A stretch of 64,000 bases of DNA from JAJRRS01 sp965230275 (GTDB taxonomy: Bacteria > Planctomycetota > Phycisphaerae > Phycisphaerales > Phycisphaeraceae). The stretch covers positions 3,596,001 to 3,660,000 of the forward strand of contig CBDDKO010000002.1 of the NCBI GenBank assembly GCA_965230275.1, in the 5' to 3' direction. The translations under genes and the position numbers were made by a program. The first letter of the stretch is position 1. Each line of letters starts with the position of its first letter. The notes under the pieces are model-generated. The model had not been told where the DNA came from and did not search any database. It saw only the letters and a program-made list of their open reading frames with translations. Positions 49,214 through 56,927 of the stretch are shown in pieces.

Positions 49214-50035
49214 ATGCGGATCACCCGTTTTTTTGATAATGAAGGCAACGTTAGGTATGGAAACGACTTAGGAGGTGGCTCGGCAGAAGTTATCCACGAT
49301 GCGCCTTTGTCAGGACCGCTCAGGACCACCTCAGAAGTCGTCCAGATCGAGCGTCGGCTGGCCCCGATCGAGCCGCCGAACATCTTCTGCATCGGGAAAA
49401 ATTACCTCGATCACGCCGTCGAATTCGATGGCGGCTCCGCCCCGGCCCGCCCGATCGTCTTCATCAAACCCGTCACCACACTCAACCACCCCGGCTCGCC
49501 CATCCGCCTGCCAGCTTGCTCGCCCCAGCCCGAGGTCGACTTTGAGGGTGAGTTGTCTGTGGTCATCGGGACCGCCGGGCGGGATATCCCCAAAGCCAAG
49601 GCCTATGACCACATCCTCGGCTACACCATCGGCCACGACGTCTCGGCACGCTGGTGGCAGAAGATCGGCGGGGGCGGTCAGTGGGCCCGCGGCAAAGGCT
49701 TCGACACCTTCTGCCCGCTCGGCCCGGCGATTGTCACCAAAGACGAAGTGCCTGACCCGCAGAACCTGAATATCACCACCACGCTCAACGGCGAAGTCAT
49801 GCAGCAGGGCAACACCGCCGACATGATCTTCCCCATCGACGAACTGATCGAGTTCCTCAGCCAGGACACCACGCTGCTCCCCGGCACCGTCATCCTCACC
49901 GGCACCCCGGCCGGCATCGGCGCCGCACGCAAGCCCCCCGTCTTCCTCAAACCCGGCGACGAGGTCACGATCGAAGTTGAAGGGTTGGGCCAACTCACTA
50001 ATCCCGTCTGTGATGCGGAAGACGAAGCGTCGTAG
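49214..50035 (+). CDS. Fumarylacetoacetase-family hydrolase
   Basis: A 273-residue FAH-fold enzyme. CIGKNYLDHAVEFDG begins the conserved domain (about 57), followed by FEGELSVVIG with the metal-binding Glu pair, GYTIGHDVSARWWQ, and PGTVILTGTPAGIGAARKPPVFLKPGDEV. Family members hydrolyse or isomerise 2-oxo acids such as acylpyruvates, fumarylpyruvate or oxaloacetate. The exact substrate is unclear. The N-terminal 55 residues are a short beta domain. It is divergent from accD, and the intergenic space is only about 90 bp. Confidence 0.92.
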   Translation: MRITRFFDNEGNVRYGNDLGGGSAEVIHDAPLSGPLRTTSEVVQIERRLAPIEPPNIFCIGKNYLDHAVEFDGGSAPARPIVFIKPVTTLNHPGSPIRLPACSPQPEVDFEGELSVVIGTAGRDIPKAKAYDHILGYTIGHDVSARWWQKIGGGGQWARGKGFDTFCPLGPAIVTKDEVPDPQNLNITTTLNGEVMQQGNTADMIFPIDELIEFLSQDTTLLPGTVILTGTPAGIGAARKPPVFLKPGDEVTIEVEGLGQLTNPVCDAEDEAS

Positions 50036-50058
50036 TATTGCTTACTGATAGTCACTTG

Positions 50059-50079
50059 CCGCGACTCAACGAGTCGCGG
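50059..50079. repeat. Perfect GC-rich inverted repeat (CCGCGAC type, copy 1)
   Basis: A 9-bp perfect stem (CCGCGACTC, its complement GAGTCGCGG) with an AAC loop lies 23 bp after the hydrolase stop. It has no T run, so termination by it alone is doubtful. A larger element with the same stem type lies at 56279-56332. Confidence 0.7.
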
Positions 50080-50117
50080 GCATGCGTTACGTTGAAATGC
50101 AGCATGAAAGATAGCGG

Positions 50118-50453
50118 ATGGCCAGCGATCCCCGCGAACAATTTATCAGCGAACCTATTACGCCGGCTGAGGGCACCTTCGATAGTCAGGCCATCGCACG
50201 CGGTGAGCCCGGCCTGCCGACGAAGTTCACCTGGCGCGGCAATGAGTACTTGATCGAAGAGGTTTTAGAAGTCTGGAAGACCTCCACCCCCGAGTCTGCA
50301 GGCGGCGAACTCTATCTACGCCGACACTGGTGGGAGGTCCGCACCCACACCGGCCACATCATGAAGCTCTACTTCGAACGGCAGAAGAATCGCAAGAACG
50401 CCAAGGACCGATGGTTCATCTATACATTGGTTGAACCGGGCAATCAGGCCTAA
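50118..50453 (+). CDS. DUF6504-like small protein
   Basis: A 111-residue soluble protein. FISEPITP at the start, PTKFTWRGNEYLIEEVLEVWKT, and RRHWWEVRTHTGHIMKLYFERQ followed by DRWFIYTLVE resemble the DUF6504 family (from memory), short beta proteins of unknown function also found in actinobacteria with DNA-repair genes. The identification is by eye only. It ends 4 bp inside the convergent pilin gene. The ATG at 50118 has AGCGGATGG-type purine-rich DNA before it. Confidence 0.7.
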   Translation: MASDPREQFISEPITPAEGTFDSQAIARGEPGLPTKFTWRGNEYLIEEVLEVWKTSTPESAGGELYLRRHWWEVRTHTGHIMKLYFERQKNRKNAKDRWFIYTLVEPGNQA

Positions 50454-50977
50454 TTGATGGCGCCCACCACACACTCGCCCGTCTCGGCATCGACGGTTAC
50501 GGTGACACTATTGCCATCGCAACCGAGCGTGATGGTGGCGTCGGTCGTCTGGTCGAGCCCGCCGTAGATGTTGAAGCCCAGCTCGTCGTCGCTGTCGAGG
50601 GCGTAGCTGTCGATGGTGACGCCCTGGAGGCTGTTGGATGCGGCGCTGGCGTAGTCAACCAGGTAGGGCAGCTGGTTGATGGGGTTGGTGATCGGGGTGG
50701 CCGTGTCGCTGGCGGCGGCGATGTGGTAGGTGTCGGCGGCGTTATCAAAGACCAACAGCCGCAGGTCGTCCCCGTGGGCCATGCTCTCGACCTGGGCGAA
50801 GCCCACGTCGGCAACGAGCATGGAAGCGGCCGCGCGCAGCTGGTTGGGGGCGGTGTCGCCTAACCGGGGCGCGGCCAGCGCCGCGGCGATCGCGATGATG
50901 GCCACCATAATCATCATCTCCACGAGCGTGAAGCCGTGTCGATGAGGTCGACCAGATTGGGCATCGCTTAAAGCCAT
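50450..50977 (-). CDS. Type IV pilin-like/GspH-like prepilin
   Basis: A 175-residue type IV pilin-like protein. The prepilin leader (MALSDAQSGRPHRHG) ends at Gly15, with Phe at +1 and Glu at +5 in FTLVEMMIMVAIIAIAAALAAPRLGD, the class III signal cleaved and methylated by a prepilin peptidase. The following globular part (residues about 45-175) with VADVGFAQVESMAHGDDLRLLVFD and a C-terminal strand-rich region fits GspH-type pseudopilins. It is transcribed opposite to the other three prepilin genes and should join the same pilus or secretion complex. Its 3' end overlaps the DUF6504 gene by 4 bp. Confidence 0.88.
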   Translation of the reverse strand: MALSDAQSGRPHRHGFTLVEMMIMVAIIAIAAALAAPRLGDTAPNQLRAAASMLVADVGFAQVESMAHGDDLRLLVFDNAADTYHIAAASDTATPITNPINQLPYLVDYASAASNSLQGVTIDSYALDSDDELGFNIYGGLDQTTDATITLGCDGNSVTVTVDAETGECVVGAIN

Positions 50978-51163
50978 GGTGTATCGAGATCATCGGTCAG
51001 TTCACGGGCCGGCGTTGGTCGGCGGTGATGCCGGGCCGTCCGATAATCGCCGATTCGGTCGTGCATCTCGGTTAAGTGGGTTGTGCGGGCTGTCGAAGTT
51101 AAGCGTAGAGCCGCGCGGAAGGTCTGCGCGGCCGATCCGTGCTCAGTTTGGTGAGACCGGAAG

Positions 51164-51676
51164 ATGCACAAGAAACACAGATTACGATCGGTCAGACATG
51201 CCGGCCTGACGCTGATGGAGGTAATGTTCGCTCTGCTGGTGTTGAGCTTCTCCGTCGCCGCGTTGACCCAGGCCATCGTCTCCGGGCAGTCGCACACCTA
51301 TGAAGCGATGCACGCCTCGCGCGCGATCTCGCTGGCTGAGGCCATGATCGATGAGGTCTTGAGTAAGCCCTACGACGATCCCGATAGCGACATCACCGCC
51401 GGGCCCGACACCGGCGAAACAGATCGGTCATTGTTCGATTGCAGCGACGACTACGACGGCTATACCGAGGCCGTTGGTGCCGTGCTCGATCAGACGCTGA
51501 CGGCTTACCCCGAGCTCTACCAAAACTTCGGCCGATCCGTGACAGTGGACTACGTCACCGAGTCACTGCCGGACCTGGGGGGTGATCACAACGGCATGTC
51601 CGTCACGGTGACCGTCACCGACTCGAACGGACGGACATGGACCGTCTCCCGCTTTCTCCAGGAGCCCGCGTCGTGA
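51164..51676 (+). CDS. Prepilin-like minor pilin, PilV/GspI-like
   Basis: A 170-residue prepilin. The leader MHKKHRLRSVRHAG ends at Gly14, with Leu at +1 and Glu at +5 in LTLMEVMFALLVLSFSVAALTQAI. The body (AMHASRAISLAEAMIDEVLSKPYDDPDSD, FGRSVTVDYVTE) matches the PilV/GspI class of minor pilins, which start assembly of the tip complex. The site GGAAG precedes the ATG. It begins a tightly overlapping set of three genes; its stop TGA overlaps the GTG start of the next gene by 4 bp. Promoter features in the 186-bp divergent gap to the GspH-like gene are not clear. Confidence 0.88.
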   Translation: MHKKHRLRSVRHAGLTLMEVMFALLVLSFSVAALTQAIVSGQSHTYEAMHASRAISLAEAMIDEVLSKPYDDPDSDITAGPDTGETDRSLFDCSDDYDGYTEAVGAVLDQTLTAYPELYQNFGRSVTVDYVTESLPDLGGDHNGMSVTVTVTDSNGRTWTVSRFLQEPAS

Positions 51677-52278
51677 TCCACCGGCCACATAGACAGTCAT
51701 GCTTCAACCAGCCGCGCGCCACCGGACTGACGGCAGTCGAACTGCTGATGGCTTTGGCGATCACCAGCCTGATCGGCCTGGCGATCGCCTCGATGCTCAC
51801 GGCCGTGTCTTATGGCACGGATACCAGCCGTGACATCCGCTCGCTCGTGGTCAAGAACAAGACGCTCAGCGCCCGCATCACCGCGGCCGTTCGTCAGAGC
51901 GCCCAGGTGCTTGATGCCGACGACGGCTACGTCGTGCTCTGGACCGACGACATCAACGAGAGCGGAGCCCCTGACCTGCTCGAACTGCGCCGCATCGAGT
52001 TGGACGCCGCGACGGACGAGCTGACTGACTACACCCCGGACCCCAGCGCCACCGACGTGGCGTACGACCTGGCCAGCGACGACTTCGATGCGGTGACCAA
52101 TGGCCTGATTACCAGCGGCGATCTTCTAGGTGAGCTCTGGGCCACCGAAGTCACCGACTGGCTGGTCGACCCGGACGATGCCGTCGTCCAGGATGCCGAA
52201 CTGCTCAGCTTCCAGTTGACGCTGACCGCCGGCGGTTTAACGGATACCTCCGTCAACGCCGTCTCGCTACGCGATTGA
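51673..52278 (+). CDS. Prepilin-like minor pilin, PilW/GspJ-like
   Basis: A 201-residue prepilin. The start is a GTG at 51673 in a GTGA overlap with the previous stop. The leader (18 residues, ending ATG at Gly18) precedes LTAVELLMALAITSLIGLAIASML, with Leu +1 and Glu +5. The following region, with KTLSARITAAVRQSAQVLDADDGYVVLWTDD and then ELLSFQLTLTAGG, is like the PilW/GspJ class. An ATG further upstream (51637) would lengthen the leader and overlap more and is less likely. Its own stop overlaps the next ATG by 4 bp. Confidence 0.85.
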   Translation: MIHRPHRQSCFNQPRATGLTAVELLMALAITSLIGLAIASMLTAVSYGTDTSRDIRSLVVKNKTLSARITAAVRQSAQVLDADDGYVVLWTDDINESGAPDLLELRRIELDAATDELTDYTPDPSATDVAYDLASDDFDAVTNGLITSGDLLGELWATEVTDWLVDPDDAVVQDAELLSFQLTLTAGGLTDTSVNAVSLRD

Positions 52279-55200
52279 CCATAAACCTCGGACGCCCTGA
52301 CATGATGCCCACCCAGCGAGACATCCACACACACCACGCCCAACCGCGTCATCACGGCGTCGCGATGATCCTCGTGCTGATCGCGCTGACCATCGCCACG
52401 ATCCTGTCGATGTCCTTCCTGTCGTCGCAGGCCACGACCCACGGCATCGCGCAGAACGTCCAGAGCCACGCCCAGGCCCGCAGCGTCGCCGAGTCCGCGC
52501 TCGTCGCCGCGATCAACTATGTGCAGACCGACGCGGACGTCCGCACTGACAAGACCCACGGCCAGTGGATCACCAGCGCCTCGTTCAACGGCGGCACGTT
52601 CGATCTCTATGGCTACGACGGCCTGGATACCGACGGCGACGGCGTGGTGGACGATACCGACTCCGACCTGTCCGATGACTCGTCCGACCCGATCACCCTG
52701 ACCGTGGTCGGCTACTTCGACGGCGTCAGCCACACCGTCCACGCCGTGGTCACCCCGGGCAGTGATGAAGATGCGCTAAACGTCTTGATGATCGTCGGCG
52801 ACGCCGACAGCCTCAGCTCACGTGACACGGCCAAGAAAGACCTGTTTGAGAGCTGGGGGATGAACGTCACGCTCATCAGCGACGATGAAAACAAGGCGGC
52901 TTACGACGCGGCCGTGGTCGATGCCGAGGCCGACGTCGCTTATGTTGCCGAGTCGGTCAGCTCCGGCACGGTCGGTACCAAGACCACCGACTTCACGATC
53001 GGCGTGGTGAATGACGAGCCCTACATGAACGACGCCCTGGAGGTGTCCAGTTCCAACGGCTCATCATTCAGCGACAACCGCATCGATATTGAGAACAACA
53101 CACATTACATCACCTCGACCATCGATTCGGGGGACATGGATAACCTGACGGTCAACACCAGCAGCGAGACGATGTACTACGTCAATGGCACACTGGGCTC
53201 GGGTGCAACCGTGTTAGCGACGCGCGATTCCAATTCCGACCCGACGATTGTTGCGGTCGAGATCGGCGGCACGTTAGAAGACAGCTCCAGCGCCGCCGGC
53301 CGGCGCGTGCTGTTGCCTTGGGGTTCAAGTTTCGACATGTCCAGTCTCAACAGCACCGGCCAGGAGATCATCAAACGGTCTTTGGAGTGGGCGGGGGAAG
53401 AGGTGACCGCTCCGACGCAGGTCACATTCAATGGGTTTGAAGAGGCCAAGCGGTCTAGCAGTTCCAGCTCCGTCACGGTTTCGACGCCGTCGGGCACCGT
53501 CGAGGGGGATCTGTTGATCGCCGCGGTCGCCACCGACGGGAATGAGTCGTTTTCCACACCTTCCGGCTGGACACAGATTTCTCAAGCCAATCAGGGAGGG
53601 GCTTCATTGGCGGTCTATTGGAAGCTCGCAAGTGCTTCCGAGTCATCCAGTCACACCTTCAGCTGGGGGTCAAACGAGGAGGCCTATGCCTGGATCATGC
53701 GGTTTACCGGCCACCACGCCACCACACCCATCGATACCTACGCCACCTACGGCAGCGGCTCCTCCAGCTCACCGGACTGCCCCTCCGTCACAACCACCGT
53801 CGACAACGCCATGATCCTGCGCATCGGCGGGTTCGACGACGACGACGTGGATATTGATAGCTCCGGCCTCTCCGGACACACCACCATCACCATGGACCAG
53901 TCCGACTCCGGTTCCGGCACATGCTCCGGCGGCGCGGGTTATGTCATCCAGGGTACCGCCGGCGCAAGCGGCGTCGCCGAGTTCGATCTGACCAACTCGG
54001 AGCAGTACCGCACCGTCACCATCGCCATCGCGCCCGATGAGAGTGCCGGCGGGGGTGGCGGCGGCGGGGACGAGCCCAACCTCATCGCGTTGTATGAGTT
54101 TGCCGAGACGCCACGCTCGGCTCCGACGATGGTCGGCCACTGGGAGCTCGACGACGCCGCGAGCGGGGGCGGGGGCGGGGCTGTCTCAAGCGATGGGTAT
54201 ATCGAGCTTGACGAAGACGCCGTCATTGACAGTTACGACTCAAGCCAGGGTGCCTACGGCGGAAGCAATAAGAGCAGCAACGCGATCATCACGACCAACT
54301 CAACAAGTAGTGGTGATATCGACATGGAAGAAGATTCACGGATCAAGGGTGATGTGTATGTCGGTGTAGGTGGTACGCCTTCCAGCGTGATATCTGGAGA
54401 CGGTTCGGTGACCGGCACGGAAACGACCTTGACCACGCCTGTCGATATGCCCAATCACGGGGCCCCATCCGGCATGCCCTCGAGCCAGGGCGACAAGTCG
54501 ATCAACGGCACAAAGAGCTGGACGTCGGACCAGACGTTTGACGACCTGACATTCAAATCCAGTGCTAAGTTGACGGTCACGGGTGATATTACCGTTTGGG
54601 TCAAGAAGTCCGTTGAGTTTAAGGAGAACTCTGATCTGATCATTTCATCCGGATCGACATTGACCATGTATGTTAAAGAGGATGTCGAGATCAAGGATGA
54701 TGCGCAGATCAACGCCGACTCCAGTCAGCCAGGCGCGCTGACGATTATCCAGTATCAGTCCGGTAAATCTGTCAAGATTGAGGAAGATGCTGTATTTGCC
54801 GGGACGATCGATACCGAGAGCAAGCTGGAGATCAAAGATGACGCCACCGTCTACGGTAGTTTCCGCTCCGGCGACAAGGTCCTCATCGGAGAAGATGCCT
54901 CGGTTCACCTCGATGTGAGCACAGCCGGGTTCATGGGCGGCGGCGGGAGTGTGTCCGCGACCGACGAGATCGCCGCCAACGACGGCACAAGCTCCGGCAC
55001 TGTGACAGCCGAATCTACCGGCAACGGCGATGGGGGCACCAGCGTCGAGTTCGATGGTGTGGACGGCTACATTGAGGTCGCCCACGACAGCAGCTATCTG
55101 CTGGATGAAGGGGCGCTTTCGTTCTGGTTTAATCCCGACGATACCAGCGGCCATCAAGCCCTGGTGTCCAAAGACTCCAACGGCTACGACGACGGCGGTC

Positions 55201-56264
55201 ACTTGCATATCTATCTCGACGACTCGACGCTCAAAGTAAGGCTACAGAGTGACTCTAGTAGCTACACCGTGCAGCAATCCGGTATCAGTGCCGGCAGTTG
55301 GTACCACGTGGTCGTCAGCTGGGGCCCCGGCGGGCTGCGGCTTCACCTCGACGGTGTGCAAGAAGATACCGATGCTTACAACGGCGGTCTCGGCACCAGC
55401 TCCGGGGGCACAGGGAACGAGGAGCCGTTGGTTTTCGGGGCGGGGACATGGAACAGTGACGACCTGCTCGCCACACCTACGAACAAATACTTCGACGGCC
55501 GGATCGACGACGTACGCATCTACGACCAGGGTTTCAATCAGACGCAGGCCAACAACGTCTACAACGGCTCCGACCCCGGTCCCGGCGACGCCACCACGGT
55601 CTATGACACCTCGGGCTACGGCGCCGCGCTGGACCTGGGCATCGAAGACCTGCTGAATGTGACGTGGGAATCCGGGGGCGGGCTGACGCTCAACAGCGAG
55701 ACGCGCATCGTTAGTGACACCGCCGCGTCCAAGCTGCACGCCGCGCTGACCGCGACCGACCAGTTCAGTATCGAGGTGCAGTTCACGCCTGCGAACACCA
55801 GCCAATCCGGTCCGGCCCGCATGGTGAACTACGCCGGCGGCACCTCCGACATCAATGTCATGTTCGGTCAGGACGGCGACGCCTTTGTCTCACGCCTGAA
55901 CACCGCCGACACCACCAGCAGCGGCACCCCCGAGGCGGACTCGGGTTCCGCGCTATCCGCCGGGACACCCGAGCACGTCATCATCTCCTACGACGGCACG
56001 AATCTCACCATGTACCGCGACGGCGCATCAAGCGTCTCGCTTGCACGCACCGGCGACCTGGACTGGGACAGCGCCTTTAACTTCATGCTGGGCAACGGTG
56101 CGAGCGACGGCTACGGCTGGTTGGGCACGCTGCACCGCGTCGCCATCTACGACCAGGGATTCAACTCCGGCCAGGCGAGCAACGTCTTCGGCGGCGGCGA
56201 TCCCGGCGACGGTTCGGGCTCAGGCGGCACAGGTGCCGGCGGCGTCGATTGGATCGAGCCGTAG
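52275..56264 (+). CDS. Giant PilX/GspK-like minor pilin with beta-rich domains and two LamG-like domains
   Basis: A 1329-residue protein. The leader ends at Gly28 (HHG) before VAMILVLIALTIATILSMSF, a prepilin helix with no Glu at +5, as in GspK/PilX proteins. SVAESALVAAINYV is typical of PilX. Residues about 160-375 look like a Rossmann or GATase-like domain (VLMIVGDADSLSSRDTAKKDL). About 390-580 is a beta-sandwich type (GDLLIAAVATDG, PSGWTQIS). About 645-880 is a repetitive, possibly beta-helical region like that called DUF7305 in PilX-like proteins (from memory). Two LamG/concanavalin-like domains follow (about 920-1100, 1130-1305), each ending in the motif VxIYDQGFN. It may be the adhesive tip of a pilus. 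ATGA overlap with the previous gene fixes the start. Confidence 0.88.
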   Translation: MTINLGRPDMMPTQRDIHTHHAQPRHHGVAMILVLIALTIATILSMSFLSSQATTHGIAQNVQSHAQARSVAESALVAAINYVQTDADVRTDKTHGQWITSASFNGGTFDLYGYDGLDTDGDGVVDDTDSDLSDDSSDPITLTVVGYFDGVSHTVHAVVTPGSDEDALNVLMIVGDADSLSSRDTAKKDLFESWGMNVTLISDDENKAAYDAAVVDAEADVAYVAESVSSGTVGTKTTDFTIGVVNDEPYMNDALEVSSSNGSSFSDNRIDIENNTHYITSTIDSGDMDNLTVNTSSETMYYVNGTLGSGATVLATRDSNSDPTIVAVEIGGTLEDSSSAAGRRVLLPWGSSFDMSSLNSTGQEIIKRSLEWAGEEVTAPTQVTFNGFEEAKRSSSSSSVTVSTPSGTVEGDLLIAAVATDGNESFSTPSGWTQISQANQGGASLAVYWKLASASESSSHTFSWGSNEEAYAWIMRFTGHHATTPIDTYATYGSGSSSSPDCPSVTTTVDNAMILRIGGFDDDDVDIDSSGLSGHTTITMDQSDSGSGTCSGGAGYVIQGTAGASGVAEFDLTNSEQYRTVTIAIAPDESAGGGGGGGDEPNLIALYEFAETPRSAPTMVGHWELDDAASGGGGGAVSSDGYIELDEDAVIDSYDSSQGAYGGSNKSSNAIITTNSTSSGDIDMEEDSRIKGDVYVGVGGTPSSVISGDGSVTGTETTLTTPVDMPNHGAPSGMPSSQGDKSINGTKSWTSDQTFDDLTFKSSAKLTVTGDITVWVKKSVEFKENSDLIISSGSTLTMYVKEDVEIKDDAQINADSSQPGALTIIQYQSGKSVKIEEDAVFAGTIDTESKLEIKDDATVYGSFRSGDKVLIGEDASVHLDVSTAGFMGGGGSVSATDEIAANDGTSSGTVTAESTGNGDGGTSVEFDGVDGYIEVAHDSSYLLDEGALSFWFNPDDTSGHQALVSKDSNGYDDGGHLHIYLDDSTLKVRLQSDSSSYTVQQSGISAGSWYHVVVSWGPGGLRLHLDGVQEDTDAYNGGLGTSSGGTGNEEPLVFGAGTWNSDDLLATPTNKYFDGRIDDVRIYDQGFNQTQANNVYNGSDPGPGDATTVYDTSGYGAALDLGIEDLLNVTWESGGGLTLNSETRIVSDTAASKLHAALTATDQFSIEVQFTPANTSQSGPARMVNYAGGTSDINVMFGQDGDAFVSRLNTADTTSSGTPEADSGSALSAGTPEHVIISYDGTNLTMYRDGASSVSLARTGDLDWDSAFNFMLGNGASDGYGWLGTLHRVAIYDQGFNSGQASNVFGGGDPGDGSGSGGTGAGGVDWIEP

Positions 56265-56278
56265 GTCATCCATTGCCC

Positions 56279-56332
56279 TTGCGAGCCGCGTATCGCGGTA
56301 GATGGACCGCGACGACACGTCGCGGCTCGCAA
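56279..56332. repeat. Nested GC-rich palindrome (CCGCGAC type, copy 2)
   Basis: A 12-bp outer stem TTGCGAGCCGCG (56279-56290) is inverted at 56321-56332. Inside lie a small stem CCGCG/CGCGG and the stem CCGCGACG/CGTCGCGG with loop ACA. It fills the gap between the convergent PilX-like and ndk genes and could end transcription from both, though no T runs are seen. Confidence 0.75.
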
Positions 56333-56334
56333 TC

Positions 56335-56796
56335 TCAAAGATCCGACGGGTCGTACACCCACTTTTCGATCGTGCGATCGGTGTCGGTCAGTTCGCTCTT
56401 ATCGAACCAGAGCGCCAACTCGCGTTCGGCGGATTCGGCGCTATCCGAGCCGTGGACCAGGTTGAAGCCGCCGGACATCCCGAAGTCGCCGCGGATCGTG
56501 CCGGGGTTGGCTTTGCGGCCATTGGTCGCGCCGATCAGGGTGCGGCACACCGTCACCGCTTCGAGGCCCTGGATCGCCAGCACCATCACCGGGCTGGAGG
56601 TCACGAACTTGATCAGCCCGTCGTAGAACGGCTTGCCCTTGTGCTCGGCGTAGTGCTTCTCGGCGAGCTCCTGGGGGACCAGCATCAGCTTGGCCCCGGC
56701 GATACGCAGGCCCTTGCGCTCGAAGCGTTGGAGGATCTGGCCGGCCAGGCCGCGTTGGATGGCGTCGGGCTTGAGGATGATCAGGGAGGTCTGCAT
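56335..56796 (-). CDS. ndk: Nucleoside diphosphate kinase
   Basis: A 153-residue enzyme that balances nucleoside triphosphates by passing phosphate through a His. The start MQTSLIILKPDAIQRGL, GATNGRKANPGTIRGDFG and the active-site His in NLVHGSDSAESAERELALWF are all typical. The C-terminal WVYDPSDL is a short extension. Length is close to that of other bacterial Ndk proteins (about 140-150). It separates the pilin set from the two LEPR proteins and is likely unrelated to them. Confidence 0.97.
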   Translation of the reverse strand: MQTSLIILKPDAIQRGLAGQILQRFERKGLRIAGAKLMLVPQELAEKHYAEHKGKPFYDGLIKFVTSSPVMVLAIQGLEAVTVCRTLIGATNGRKANPGTIRGDFGMSGGFNLVHGSDSAESAERELALWFDKSELTDTDRTIEKWVYDPSDL

Positions 56797-56927
56797 GTTG
56801 AAAATCTCGGCTGGGGTTACGGGTTTGTGTTATGGGGACGGTGTTATCTCGTATCCCGCCGAGGATATCAACCCGACCCCCGCAGGGCGGGCTCACTTCA
56901 GATAGAAATTGTGTGTTGAACCAGGGC

